Positions 36,001 to 45,784 of a stretch of DNA of 60,898 nt are shown piece after piece. The notes under the pieces are model-generated. The model searched no databases and was not told where the DNA came from. It worked only from the letters and a program-made list of their open reading frames with translations. Numbering within the stretch: position 1 is the stretch's first letter; each line of letters opens with the position of its first letter. A program made the position numbers and the translations under genes. Source of the stretch: Bacteroidales bacterium (GTDB lineage: Bacteria; Bacteroidota; Bacteroidia; Bacteroidales; NBLH01); NCBI GenBank assembly GCA_016937695.1, contig JAFGWC010000017.1:1-60898 (forward strand), given 5' to 3'.

Positions 36001-37551
36001 GTGAGTAATGAATTAGTAATAGATGTTAGAGAATCTGAAATACAAATAGCTCTTCTTGAAGATAAAAAATTAGTTGAATTAACTAAAGAAAAGAGCAACA
36101 AAAGATTTTCTGTAGGCGATATATTTCTCGGAAAAGTAAAAAAAATAATGACCGGCTTAAATGCTGCTTTCGTTGATGTTGGAAGCGAAAGAGATGCTTT
36201 TTTGCATTATCTTGATTTAGGTCCTCAGTTTATGTCTCAACAAAAATACTTAAAGCAAGTATCTCAAAATGAAAATAAAAGAATTTCTTTACAAAATTTC
36301 AAACTTGAGGATGACATAAACAAAAATGGTAAAATTTCAGATTTACTTGAAACCGGAAAAAAGATTTTAGTTCAGGTTGCAAAAGAGCCTATATCCACTA
36401 AAGGTCCAAGAATTACTTCTGAAATTACAATTGCAGGAAGAAACCTTGTTCTTATACCTTTCTCCGATAAAGTTTCTATTTCGCAAAAAATAAAAAGCAT
36501 AGAAGAAAAAGAACGCCTAAAAAGATTAATACAAAGTATTAAACCTAAAAATTATGGCGTAATTGTTCGTACTGTTGCAAAAAACAGAAGAGTTGCAGTT
36601 TTACATGCAGAACTTAACGAACTTGTTGATAAATGGGAAAACATGTTTATTGAGCTTGAACATGTTGAGCCACCAGAATTAATAATGAGCGAGTTAAACA
36701 GAACATCTGCTTTATTGCGCGATTTATTAAATAATTCCTTCAATAGTATTGTTGTTAATGATAATAACTTGTTGCGTGAAATTAGAGAATATGTAGAATC
36801 TATTTCGCCTGAACAAAAGAAAATTGTAAAAAAATATACCGGACGAACACCTATTTTTGAACATTTTGGTATCGAAAAACAATCTAAAAGTTTATTCGGC
36901 AAAACAGTTACAATTAAAAATGGGGCATATTTAATTATTGAACACACCGAAGCTCTTCACGTAATTGATGTTAATAGTGGAAATCGCTCTAAAAAATCAA
37001 ACGATCAGGAAACTAATGCATTAGAAGTAAATATCGCATCTGCAGAAGAAATTGCACGCCAACTTAGACTTAGAGATATGGGTGGAATTATTGTTGTTGA
37101 TTTTATTGACATGCACAGCGCTCAAAATAAGCAACTTGTATTTGACAAGATGAAAGATGCAATGGCTTCTGATAGAACTAAACATAATATTTTGCCTCTT
37201 AGTAAATTTGGTTTGATGCAAATTACAAGACAGCGTGTTAGACCGGAAATGGCTATAGAAACACTTGAAGTTTGCCCAACCTGTAACGGTACTGGAGAAA
37301 TAACTGCAAGTATTGTCTTTGTAGATGAAATTTACAATAATTTAAAATATCTTTCTAAAAGTTCTAACCTCAATAAAATCATAATTAAACTTCATCCATA
37401 TATTGCTGCGTATATACTTAAAGGTCTTATATCCAAAAGGTTAAAATGGGCATTGAAGTTAAAATTGTGGATTAAAATTGTTCCTGTTTCTTCAATGTCT
37501 TTGCTGGAATATAAGTTTTATAACAGCAAAGAAGATAGAATATTTGTATAA
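36001..37551 (+). CDS. rng: Ribonuclease G (Rne/Rng family)
   Basis: The 516-aa protein has an S1 RNA-binding domain (about 38-125, FLGKVKKIMTGLNAAFVDVG with a family-typical insertion), a first catalytic Asp in HVIDVNSGNRS, a second in GGIIVVDFIDM and the zinc-link CPTCNGTGE that holds the dimers together. It processes 16S rRNA 5' ends and takes part in mRNA decay. The start is GTG (MSNELVIDV), which matches family N-termini. It lacks the long RNase E scaffold tail. Confidence 0.93.
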   Translation: MSNELVIDVRESEIQIALLEDKKLVELTKEKSNKRFSVGDIFLGKVKKIMTGLNAAFVDVGSERDAFLHYLDLGPQFMSQQKYLKQVSQNENKRISLQNFKLEDDINKNGKISDLLETGKKILVQVAKEPISTKGPRITSEITIAGRNLVLIPFSDKVSISQKIKSIEEKERLKRLIQSIKPKNYGVIVRTVAKNRRVAVLHAELNELVDKWENMFIELEHVEPPELIMSELNRTSALLRDLLNNSFNSIVVNDNNLLREIREYVESISPEQKKIVKKYTGRTPIFEHFGIEKQSKSLFGKTVTIKNGAYLIIEHTEALHVIDVNSGNRSKKSNDQETNALEVNIASAEEIARQLRLRDMGGIIVVDFIDMHSAQNKQLVFDKMKDAMASDRTKHNILPLSKFGLMQITRQRVRPEMAIETLEVCPTCNGTGEITASIVFVDEIYNNLKYLSKSSNLNKIIIKLHPYIAAYILKGLISKRLKWALKLKLWIKIVPVSSMSLLEYKFYNSKEDRIFV

Positions 37552-37742
37552 TATTGATAAGAAACTTTCATTCAAAACTATAATTCTTCTTTTAAACATA
37601 ATTTTTGAGAGTTTCCTATCTGTTTTAAGAGAAGAGAATTATAAAAAATATTAAATAATCTTAAATTCTCTGATTCTTCTTTTTATTTTCATCCCCTTTT
37701 ATATATATTGCGCAATATTTAAATATAAATACTGATTAATAT

Positions 37743-39827
37743 ATGAAAAATCTCAATTTGTTATTTATCTTATTATCAATAATATACACATTAAATATTA
37801 ATGCACAAATTATTGATCCTGTAAAATGGACTTATTCAACAAAAAAAATATCTGACACGGAACTTGAATTAATTTTCAAAGCAAATATTGAAGCCAAATG
37901 GCACATGTACTCTCAATACTTTCCTGATGGCGGACCAATAAAAATGAGTTTCAATTTTAAAGAAACATCTGACTATAAAAAAATTGGAAAAGTAATTGAA
38001 AATCCTAAACCAAAAATTGAACACGATGATATTTTTGATATTGATGTTCAATATTTTGAAAAAACAGCAACTCTTATCCAAAAAATTAAAGTTATTTCAG
38101 ATAAAAACTTTATTATTAAAGGAGAATTTGAATATCAGGTTTGCTACGAAGATAAATGTGTTCTTTTTAATCCAGAATTTGAATTTAAAATTGAAAGGAT
38201 TCAAAAAAAAGAGAATAATACAAATCAATTGCAGAATATTACTGAAAAAGTTCTAACAACAGATACAATTTTCAAAGAAATTGTATTTCTTAAAGATACT
38301 ATAACACAAACATCTGAAAATAAAATAGATACAAGCCAAATTGCAACAGTTACAAATATTTCTGATAATATAACCTTAGAAAATTCGTCTTTATGGTGGC
38401 TATTTTGGGTGTCGTTTTTAGCAGGTTTATTAGCGATTTTAACACCATGCGTTTTCCCAATGATACCAATGACTGTAAGCTTTTTTATGAAAGGCGGCGA
38501 AAACAAAATTAGAGGTAGATTTCAGGCTATTTTTTATGGCATTTCTATTATTGTAATTTATACTGTAATTGGAACTCTTGTAGCAGTTTTATTTGGAGTT
38601 AATTTTGCTAACTGGCTTAGTACACATTGGATTCCTAATGTTTTATTCTTTATCATTTTCATGATATTTGCTGCTTCATTTCTTGGAATGTTCGAAATAA
38701 CTTTGCCTAGCTGGATTGTAAATAAAAGTGATTCTCAAGTTGATAAAGGCGGATTTTGGTCCCCATTTTTCATGGCATTTACATTAGTTCTTGTTTCTTT
38801 TTCATGCACTGGTCCATTAGTTGGAGCTATTTTAGTTAAATCAGCAGGCGGTGCTGTTCTTGAACCAATAATTGGCATGTTAGGCTTTTCTTTAGCTTTT
38901 GCTTTACCTTTTACATTATTTGCATTTTTTCCATCTTGGTTAACAAATTTACCAAAATCAGGCGGTTGGTTAAACTCAGTAAAGGTAGTTTTGGGTTTTA
39001 TAGAAATAGCTCTTGGTTTAAAATTTTTAAGCATTGCGGACCAAACATACCACTGGGGAATTCTTGACAGAGAGATATATCTTGCAATTTGGATTGTTTT
39101 AGCCATTCTTTTAGGAATGTATTTATTAGGGAAATTAAAATTTGCACACGATAGCGATTTACCATTTATAAGTGTTCCCAGATTAAGTTTAGCAATTATA
39201 ACTTTCTCATTTGCAGTATATTTAATACCCGGAATGTGGGGAGCACCTTTAAAAGCTTTATCAGGATATTTACCGCCAATGTCGAACCATGATTTTAATT
39301 TAACTCAAATAATAAGAGATAACAATAACAGCAACAATACTTTACAAGAACAAATTGAGAAACCAAAATATGGTGAATTTTTACACCTGCCTCACGGAAT
39401 GAAAGGATATTTTGATTACGAACAGGCATTAAGAGTTGCAAAAAAAGAAAATAAACCCATTTTTGTTGATTTTACAGGACATGGTTGTGTAAATTGCAGA
39501 GAAATGGAATCAAATGTTTGGTCAGATCCACGAGTTTTAAATATATTGAAAAACGATTATTTAGTTGTAGCACTTTATGTTGACGACAAAACAGAACTTC
39601 CTGAAAATGAATGGATAACATCAAGTTTTGATGGTAAAATAAAAAAGACAATTGGTAAAAAATTTGCTGATTTTCAAATTACTCGTTTTCAAGTAAATGC
39701 TCAACCATATTACGTTCTACTCGATTCAAACGGCAATCAACTTTGCAAACCCAGAGCCTATGATTTAGATATTGAAGGATTTATTCAGTTTCTGGAAAAT
39801 GGAAAGAAAAAATTTGAAGGAAAATAA
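37743..39827 (+). CDS. dsbD: Thiol:disulfide interchange protein DsbD
   Basis: The 694-aa protein has a signal peptide (1-21, ending NINAQ), an N-terminal immunoglobulin-like domain with the reactive pair VCYEDKC (about 137-143), eight membrane helices with the redox Cys of LTPCVFPMIP and FSCTGPLVGA, and a C-terminal thioredoxin domain with GHGCVNCREM. Electrons pass from cytoplasmic thioredoxin to periplasmic partners such as cytochrome or DsbC-like proteins. All six key cysteines are present. It is monocistronic with a strong terminator shared with recA. Confidence 0.93.
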   Translation: MKNLNLLFILLSIIYTLNINAQIIDPVKWTYSTKKISDTELELIFKANIEAKWHMYSQYFPDGGPIKMSFNFKETSDYKKIGKVIENPKPKIEHDDIFDIDVQYFEKTATLIQKIKVISDKNFIIKGEFEYQVCYEDKCVLFNPEFEFKIERIQKKENNTNQLQNITEKVLTTDTIFKEIVFLKDTITQTSENKIDTSQIATVTNISDNITLENSSLWWLFWVSFLAGLLAILTPCVFPMIPMTVSFFMKGGENKIRGRFQAIFYGISIIVIYTVIGTLVAVLFGVNFANWLSTHWIPNVLFFIIFMIFAASFLGMFEITLPSWIVNKSDSQVDKGGFWSPFFMAFTLVLVSFSCTGPLVGAILVKSAGGAVLEPIIGMLGFSLAFALPFTLFAFFPSWLTNLPKSGGWLNSVKVVLGFIEIALGLKFLSIADQTYHWGILDREIYLAIWIVLAILLGMYLLGKLKFAHDSDLPFISVPRLSLAIITFSFAVYLIPGMWGAPLKALSGYLPPMSNHDFNLTQIIRDNNNSNNTLQEQIEKPKYGEFLHLPHGMKGYFDYEQALRVAKKENKPIFVDFTGHGCVNCREMESNVWSDPRVLNILKNDYLVVALYVDDKTELPENEWITSSFDGKIKKTIGKKFADFQITRFQVNAQPYYVLLDSNGNQLCKPRAYDLDIEGFIQFLENGKKKFEGK

Positions 39828-39844
39828 ATATTAAGATTACAATA

Positions 39845-39884
39845 AAAAAAAGCTTGTCAAATTAATTTTTGACAAGCTTTTTTT
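39845..39884. terminator. Bidirectional terminator between dsbD and recA
   Basis: A perfect 17-bp stem (core AGCTTGTCAAA / TTTGACAAGCT) with loop TTAATT and A/T runs on both sides. Confidence 0.9.
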
Positions 39885-39913
39885 ATATTTTAATAACAAA
39901 TTTAAATTCGAAA

Positions 39914-40924
39914 TTATTTAACTTGCATTTTCTCTCTAATCTTAGTTTCTAATTCGTCTGCAAGTTCAATATTATCTTTAAGCAGTAATTTTACCGATTC
40001 GCGTCCCTGACCTAATTTAGTTTCGCCATAACTAAACCACGAGCCACTTTTCTTTATTATTTCAAACTCTACACCCAAATCAACAATTTCACCAACTTTT
40101 GAAATTCCTTCGCCATACATAATATCAAATTCTGCCTTTTTGAAAGGTGGAGCTACTTTATTTTTAACAATTTTAGCTCTTGTTCTGTTTCCTTTAGCAT
40201 CTTCACCATCTTTAATAGAACCAATTCTTCTAACATCAACTCTAACAGAAGCATAAAACTTTAATGCATTACCACCGGTTGTAGTTTCTGGGTTACCAAA
40301 CATAACACCAATTTTTTCTCTTAATTGATTTATAAAAATAACGCAAGTATTTGTTTTACTTATAGTTGAAGTTAATTTTCGTAATGCTTGAGACATTAAT
40401 CTTGCTTGCAAACCCATTCTCGAATCGCCCATTTCTCCTTCAATTTCAGCTTTAGGAGTTAAAGCAGCAACAGAGTCAATTACAATTATATCAATTGCAC
40501 CCGAACTAATTAAATGATCAGCAATTTCTAAAGCTTGTTCACCATTGTCGGGCTGCGAAATAAGTAAATTTTCAATATCAACACCTAAAGTTTCTGCATA
40601 AAATCTGTCAAAAGCATGTTCAGCATCTATAAAAGCAGCAACGCCACCTTCTTTTTGAGCTGCTGCAATAGCATGAATTGCAAGTGTTGTTTTACCTGAA
40701 GACTCCGGACCATAAATTTCAATCACCCTACCTCTTGGATATCCACCTACACCTATGGCAATATCTAAAGCCAAAGAACCACTTTTAATCGACGGAATAT
40801 CTTCAACAACAACATCTCCCAATCTCATTATTGCACCTTTTCCAAAATTTTTATCAATTTTATCTAATGTAATTTGTAAAGCCTTTAGCTTTTCTTTATT
40901 GATATCTGCTTTTTCTTTTGCCAT
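39914..40924 (-). CDS. recA: Recombinase RecA
   Basis: The 336-aa protein has Walker A GPESSGKT (72-79), Walker [11 protein letters not shown], the L1/L2 DNA loops ([18 protein letters not shown] and the GNPETTTGG segment) and [13 protein letters not shown]. It forms filaments on single-stranded DNA, drives strand exchange and acts as co-protease for LexA-type repressors. The acidic C-terminal tail is short. A perfect palindrome lies 16 bp upstream of the start. No inteins. Confidence 0.97.
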   Translation of the reverse strand: MAKEKADINKEKLKALQITLDKIDKNFGKGAIMRLGDVVVEDIPSIKSGSLALDIAIGVGGYPRGRVIEIYGPESSGKTTLAIHAIAAAQKEGGVAAFIDAEHAFDRFYAETLGVDIENLLISQPDNGEQALEIADHLISSGAIDIIVIDSVAALTPKAEIEGEMGDSRMGLQARLMSQALRKLTSTISKTNTCVIFINQLREKIGVMFGNPETTTGGNALKFYASVRVDVRRIGSIKDGEDAKGNRTRAKIVKNKVAPPFKKAEFDIMYGEGISKVGEIVDLGVEFEIIKKSGSWFSYGETKLGQGRESVKLLLKDNIELADELETKIREKMQVK

Positions 40925-40939
40925 TTTATTTATTTTTTT

Positions 40940-40955
40940 TATAATCCGGATTATA
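40940..40955. promoter_or_regulatory. 16-bp perfect palindrome in front of recA
   Basis: TATAATCCGGATTATA, 15 bp upstream of the recA start codon. The half-site TATAATC/GATTATA is the same as in the palindrome before dinB (29338-29354), though with opposite arm order. Candidate damage-response operator. Confidence 0.5.
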
Positions 40956-41218
40956 TAATATTCAAATTAAATTTATTCCAGCCTAAAATTCATTTCTATC
41001 AAGACTTTTGCTTATTTTTGATAAATAAATCTCAATAATTATCAAAATTTAGATTATTAGTTGACTACAAATATATAGACTAAAACCGAAAAATAAATAT
41101 TAATTTATAAACATGTTAATAAAAATTAAAAATTGATTTTTTTTTTTAGTATTTTTGATGATATATAGTTTACTTTACATATTTTTGAAATTTAAATTAT
41201 AACACCAAATAAATTCTT

Positions 41219-43672
41219 ATGAACAAGCTTAAATTTATAAATATTATTATTGCTCTGCTTTTTGCAACAAATTTATTTTCAAGCACTTACAATAGCAATC
41301 TTAAATCTGGATATGAAAATAGAATAATTATTTCCAAATTATATTTGCAATTATCTAACTTGAAAAATAAAGATTATTACGAAAAAATATTTACAAAAGA
41401 CGAAAGAAAACAACTTGCAAAATCAGATAAATATCTAAATTCTGCAAAAAAATATATGGAACAATACGAATCTTATCAAAGTGAAATAGATAAGTATTAT
41501 ACAATTGCAGAAGCTACAAGCAGCGAAAAGAGTAAAGATAAAGCCTTAAAAAAAGCAAAAAAACTTGAGATAAAAGCTTTAAAAAAAGGTGAAAAAGCTT
41601 TATCATATTACCAAAAAGCAAATTCTATCAGAAGTAAAATATACTCTACTGCAATTAATAGAATTAGATTAACAGATGATTCTGAAAGCGCAAAATTAGG
41701 CAGAAAAATTGAACTTAGAGCAAAATCGCTTTTTGATGAGGCTATTTCAATTGAAAAAACAGCGCCAATTCATGATAAAAAATTAAAATTTAATGCTTAT
41801 AATGAAGCTAATAACAAAAAACTACAATCTTTTTCTTTACAAGAAGACGCTTTTGGATTTTATGCAAAAGATAAAAAATTCGACCCAAAAGAATATTCAA
41901 ACGACGATTTTGAAATAGATACAGATGATGTTGTAAAAACAGACTCTTCACTTTTCCCTGTTTATGTTGAACAATACAATCCGTTAGTAGATAACAACTT
42001 ATATAAGTCAAAAGCGAATATAATATTGCCAAAACTTAATTTAAGTAATGAAGAATTAAACTTAATTGTTGAAGCAAATCGTAAAAATCAGTTTGCAAAT
42101 GAATTATTACATCAAGTAGATGAAGCATATATTGTAATAGATTCATTGAATATTGTTGCAGAAATGGTTAAAGACGAAACAGAAAAAGACAGAATAAAAC
42201 AAAATGCTGTTTCTAAAGAACAAAATGCTTTTTATAAACTTTTAAAAGCAACAAATACTTATCTCGAAGTAAATAAATTGAGATATGAAATTTACAAAAA
42301 GCATATTGCTGAAGTAAAATCAAATAGAATTGATGAAAACAATAAAAAAGCTATTTTTTATGAACAAGAAGCAGATAACTACTATTCAAAAGCAAATAAT
42401 GAAATTATAAAAGCAAATAAAATGATGTATAAATCTGATCAATATATAAGTCTTATGGGCGCAAATGATCTACAATTATACTCATTACAGCTAATAGAAA
42501 GCTCTTATGGTTTATATATGAATATGCCAAATATAATTTCAGAAAATGTAGATACTTTATATATATCTGATAATACAATAAATACAAATACAACAGGAAC
42601 AGAAAAAGAAAAAGTTTCAACTAAATTAAGCTGGGAAGTTCTATCAACATACTCATATACAAAAGAAAAACCAAAACCTGTTAAATATCAATCAAAAAAA
42701 GGTGTTGTTTTTAATGTTCAACTCGGAATATTTAAAGGCTATCTCCCACCTCACCGATTTAATACTGTTGATCCAGTGATTTTTGATAAATTTGTTAAAA
42801 ATCCTTATAGAAGATATATGGTTGGCGAATATTTCACATTCGAAGCAGCAGAATTAGCATTACAAAAAGTAAAAATTATTGGATATTCTGATGCATTTAT
42901 TGTTGCTAAGCATGATGGAATAAGAAAAAATTATGCTTCTGCCAAATCTCTACTTATTTTAGATAATAATTACAACTACATGAGAGATAAGGAACTAGCT
43001 AAACTAAATGGCATTAACTCATCTACAAACAATAATTTATCTGTAAATTCAAATAGAAGCGGAAATGTTGTTGGTCAAGAAATAAAAAACACAAATGGAT
43101 TAGTTTATTTAGTTCAATTAGGAATGTTTAAAAATCCTATCAGTTATGAACAAATACTATTTCTAGAACCGGTTTATACTGAAATAATTCCAAATCAAGG
43201 CACAAAATATATGATAGGAACTTTTGCAAGCCTTTCTGAAGCTAGAAATCAAAATAATAAAATAAAACAAAAAGGGATTAAAGATTCTTATGTAATTGCT
43301 TATTATAATGGTAATCATATAAAACTTGACGATGCAAAAAAGTTTGAGAAACAACCAAATACTTATACACAAAATCAAACAACATATACAAAAGAGCCTG
43401 TCAATTTCAAAATTCAAGTTGGTGCATATAGCAATCAATTAAGTAGCAATGACGAACAAAAATTAAAAGCTAAATTTTTAGCCTGGGATATTGATAAACA
43501 ATTAACAAATGGAATGAACATTTATACAATTGGAAATTATAAAACGTATAATGAAGCAAACCAACTTAAGAAAAAAATAATGATTGAAGGACATAAAGAT
43601 ATTTTTATTGTAGCTTTTAAAGGAAATCAAAAAATATCAATTAGTGAAGCAATAAAAATAAGCGGAAAATAA
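41219..43672 (+). CDS. Secreted protein with three C-terminal SPOR-like repeats
   Basis: The 817-aa protein has a signal peptide (1-22) and a Lys/Glu/Ala-rich, helical N-terminal half with repeated stretches (KSDKYLNSAKKYMEQYES, KANSIRSKI, KANNEIIKANKMMYK). It ends in three copies of a roughly 75-residue SPOR-like domain (starting near 498, 628 and 728). Each opens with VVFNVQLGIFKG, LVYLVQLGMFKN or VNFKIQVGAYSN and closes with a YMVGEYFTFEAAELAL-type strand-helix and DAFIVAKHDG-type end. SPOR domains bind denuded peptidoglycan at division sites. The long helical half is not a family I recognise. Confidence 0.75.
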   Translation: MNKLKFINIIIALLFATNLFSSTYNSNLKSGYENRIIISKLYLQLSNLKNKDYYEKIFTKDERKQLAKSDKYLNSAKKYMEQYESYQSEIDKYYTIAEATSSEKSKDKALKKAKKLEIKALKKGEKALSYYQKANSIRSKIYSTAINRIRLTDDSESAKLGRKIELRAKSLFDEAISIEKTAPIHDKKLKFNAYNEANNKKLQSFSLQEDAFGFYAKDKKFDPKEYSNDDFEIDTDDVVKTDSSLFPVYVEQYNPLVDNNLYKSKANIILPKLNLSNEELNLIVEANRKNQFANELLHQVDEAYIVIDSLNIVAEMVKDETEKDRIKQNAVSKEQNAFYKLLKATNTYLEVNKLRYEIYKKHIAEVKSNRIDENNKKAIFYEQEADNYYSKANNEIIKANKMMYKSDQYISLMGANDLQLYSLQLIESSYGLYMNMPNIISENVDTLYISDNTINTNTTGTEKEKVSTKLSWEVLSTYSYTKEKPKPVKYQSKKGVVFNVQLGIFKGYLPPHRFNTVDPVIFDKFVKNPYRRYMVGEYFTFEAAELALQKVKIIGYSDAFIVAKHDGIRKNYASAKSLLILDNNYNYMRDKELAKLNGINSSTNNNLSVNSNRSGNVVGQEIKNTNGLVYLVQLGMFKNPISYEQILFLEPVYTEIIPNQGTKYMIGTFASLSEARNQNNKIKQKGIKDSYVIAYYNGNHIKLDDAKKFEKQPNTYTQNQTTYTKEPVNFKIQVGAYSNQLSSNDEQKLKAKFLAWDIDKQLTNGMNIYTIGNYKTYNEANQLKKKIMIEGHKDIFIVAFKGNQKISISEAIKISGK

Positions 43673-43693
43673 AAAATTAATTGTAAATTGTAG

Positions 43694-43729
43694 ATTACAA
43701 ATTATTAATCAAAATTAGTAATTTGTAAT
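43694..43729. repeat. 16-bp hairpin from recurrent intergenic words
   Basis: ATTACAAATTATTAAT (43694-43709) pairs with ATTAGTAATTTGTAAT (43714-43729), loop CAAA, one wobble pair. It has no T run, so it is not a plain terminator. The same words recur in the spacers near 3.25, 44.05 and 45.7 kb. Confidence 0.55.
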
Positions 43730-43748
43730 TCATCATTAATTAAATTTT

Positions 43749-44033
43749 ATGTTTAAAAATAAAAAAAAGGAAAATCCCGAAGAAAATAATTCTTTAAGCA
43801 CTATAAACGGTAATAATCAATCACTTATATTGTACAATGATGATTATCACACTTTTGATTTCGTTATTGAAACACTAATTAATATATGCAGACATAATGA
43901 TATTCAAGCAGAACAATGTGCATATATTGTTCACTATAAAGGAAAGTGTGATGTTAAAAATGGTGACTATGATTTATTAAAACCAATAAAAGAAGCCTTA
44001 ACAGACAGAGGATTAAAAGCTAATATTGAATAA
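43749..44033 (+). CDS. clpS: ATP-dependent Clp protease adaptor ClpS
   Basis: The 94-aa protein has a flexible N-terminal tail and then the ClpS core: LILYNDDYHTFDFVIETL (the N-D-D region that binds N-degron amino groups), CAYIVHYKGKCDVKNGDY with the conserved His, and the last strand DRGLKANIE. It hands N-end-rule substrates to ClpA/ClpC. It sits between the SPOR-like gene and the NfeD/FloA cluster, with hairpin- or repeat-bearing spacers on both sides, so it is probably its own unit. Confidence 0.93.
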   Translation: MFKNKKKENPEENNSLSTINGNNQSLILYNDDYHTFDFVIETLINICRHNDIQAEQCAYIVHYKGKCDVKNGDYDLLKPIKEALTDRGLKANIE

Positions 44034-44219
44034 CATTTGGGAATTAGTAATTGGTAATTAAAAATTGGGAATTGGAAAAATAAATAGCTTTTATCCAATA
44101 TACTAATAACTAATATATTAATGACTTTTAATATTTTTTTTGAGAAAATTAATATGAAAACAACATAGTTATTTTAAACTATAGCCAAATATTACAATAA
44201 TTTACAAAAAAATAATAAA

Positions 44220-44687
44220 ATGGCATTAAGCGGAATCATTATATTAATAGTTCTTGGAATCATCTTAATTCTTTTAGAATTTTTTGTAGTACCTGGAATT
44301 ACAATTGCCGGAATTGGCGGTGTGTTATTATTGGTAGCAGGTGTTTGGGTTGCATATGCAAATTATGGAATTACTACAGGAAATTATGTATTGCTTTCAA
44401 CAATAATAGCATTAATAATTATACTAATAATTGCTTTTAACTCTAAAACATGGGAAAAAATATCATTAAAAGCACAAATAAACAGCAAAGTAAAATCAGA
44501 TGATAATTTTAGTGTGAAAATTGGTGACAAAGGAAAAACAATTTCAAAAATGTCACCAATGGGAACAGTTATCATTAACGATAAATTATATGAAGCGGAA
44601 TCAAAAGGTATTTTTATTGATGAAAATACTGAAATAGAAGTAATTAAAATAATCAGAAATAAATTAATTGTTAAACTAGATAAATAA
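44220..44687 (+). CDS. NfeD-family membrane protein (short form)
   Basis: The 155-aa protein has two or three membrane helices (about 3-22, 27-45, 54-72) and a C-terminal OB-fold domain (about 97-152: GDKGKTISKMSPMGTVIIND, then KLYEAESKGIFIDENTEIEV). Short NfeD proteins are encoded beside flotillin-like FloA and modulate it in the membrane. The ORF ends 6 bp before floA, so the two are co-translated. It opens the four-gene NfeD/FloA cluster. Confidence 0.92.
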   Translation: MALSGIIILIVLGIILILLEFFVVPGITIAGIGGVLLLVAGVWVAYANYGITTGNYVLLSTIIALIIILIIAFNSKTWEKISLKAQINSKVKSDDNFSVKIGDKGKTISKMSPMGTVIINDKLYEAESKGIFIDENTEIEVIKIIRNKLIVKLDK

Positions 44688-44693
44688 ATAAAC

Positions 44694-45683
44694 ATGGGAG
44701 TATTAGGATTTTATATCGTGTGGGCAATAATAATTATCATCGCTTTGATGGTACTTTTATATTTTGTTCCGATTGGACTTTGGTTTCAATCACAAATAAC
44801 AGGCGTACCAATATCATTATTACAACTAATATTTATGCGTTGGAGAAAAGTTCCACCATCAATAATTGTTAATACTTTAATAATATCGAAAAAGGCCGGT
44901 TTAGATTTAAAAAGAGATGATTTAGAAGCCCATTATCTTGCAGGTGGAAATGTAATTGCCGTAGTAAAAGCCTTAGTTTCAGCTGAAAAAGCTAATCTTG
45001 GATTAACATTTAAAGTTGCAACAGCAATCGATTTAGCAGGCAGAGACATATTAGAAGCTGTTCACATGTCTGTTACACCAAAAGTAATAGATACTCCAGC
45101 TGTTTCAGCAGTTGCTAAAGATGGAATTCAATTAATTGCAAGAGCCAGAGTTACGGTTAGAGCTTCAATCGAAAATCTTGTTGGTGGTGCAGGCGAAGAA
45201 ACTGTTTTAGCTCGTGTTGGAGAAGGTATTGTTTCTTCAATTGGTTCTTCACTATCACACAAACAAGTATTGGAAAACCCCGATTCAATTTCTAAAGTTG
45301 TTCTTTCAAGAGGTTTAGATTCAGGAACTGCATTTGAAATACTATCAATTGATATTGCTGATGTTGATGTAGGAAAAAATATTGGTGCTGTTTTACAAGA
45401 AAATCAGGCAGAAGCCGATTTAAAAGTTGCAGAAGCAAAAGCAGAAGAAAGAAGAGCAATGGCCGTTGCTTTAGAACAAGAAATGAAAGCACTTGCTCAA
45501 CAAAAAAGAGCAATGGTAATTGAAGCTGAAGCCGAAATACCAAAAGCTATGTCGCAAGCATTTAGAGAAGGCAATTTAGGAATTATGGATTACTATAATA
45601 TGAAAAATATTATGGCTGATACATCAATGAGAGATTCTATTGCTAATCCGACAACCGCAGCTACTATTAAAAAGAAAAAATAG
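44694..45683 (+). CDS. floA: Flotillin-like protein FloA (canonical)
   Basis: The 329-aa protein has a membrane helix at residues 5-27, the amphipathic [20 protein letters not shown] segment, two copies of a 32-residue helical unit (59-90 and 91-122), an SPFH domain (about 125-240: [20 protein letters not shown] to [18 protein letters not shown]) and a Glu/Ala-rich coiled coil (about 240-290). It ends with the family words [17 protein letters not shown] and ADTSMRDSI. FloA organises functional membrane microdomains. It lies 6 bp after nfeD and is followed by two enlarged relatives. Confidence 0.96.
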   Translation: MGVLGFYIVWAIIIIIALMVLLYFVPIGLWFQSQITGVPISLLQLIFMRWRKVPPSIIVNTLIISKKAGLDLKRDDLEAHYLAGGNVIAVVKALVSAEKANLGLTFKVATAIDLAGRDILEAVHMSVTPKVIDTPAVSAVAKDGIQLIARARVTVRASIENLVGGAGEETVLARVGEGIVSSIGSSLSHKQVLENPDSISKVVLSRGLDSGTAFEILSIDIADVDVGKNIGAVLQENQAEADLKVAEAKAEERRAMAVALEQEMKALAQQKRAMVIEAEAEIPKAMSQAFREGNLGIMDYYNMKNIMADTSMRDSIANPTTAATIKKKK

Positions 45684-45709
45684 TTGCTTAAAAATACTAG
45701 ATTGCTAGA

Positions 45710-45755
45710 TTGTTAAATTGCTTAATTGCAATGAAACAATTTAGCAATTTAACAA
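45710..45755 (+). repeat. Near-perfect 19-bp hairpin between floA and its enlarged paralogue
   Basis: TTGTTAAATTGCT (45710-45722) pairs exactly with AGCAATTTAACAA (45743-45755). After one T-T mismatch the stem goes on with AATTG/CAATT, leaving an 8-nt loop (45729-45736). It lies 26 nt after the floA stop and 29 nt before the next start. It has no T run, so processing or attenuation is more likely than plain termination. Confidence 0.65.
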
Positions 45756-45784
45756 TGAAATTATTTATAAATAAATTTATCAAC

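Noticed and set aside
45292-45543. Leu-rich antisense frame inside floA
   Set aside because: It arises from the Glu/Ala/Lys-rich coiled-coil codons of floA read backwards. The same happens at 46644-46877 and 49286-49501.
45710-45784. Upstream extension of the ten-repeat FloA relative (25 extra residues)
   Set aside because: The extension is encoded by the hairpin, is not hydrophobic in the right way and does not resemble FloA starts; ATG 45785 gives a normal membrane anchor.
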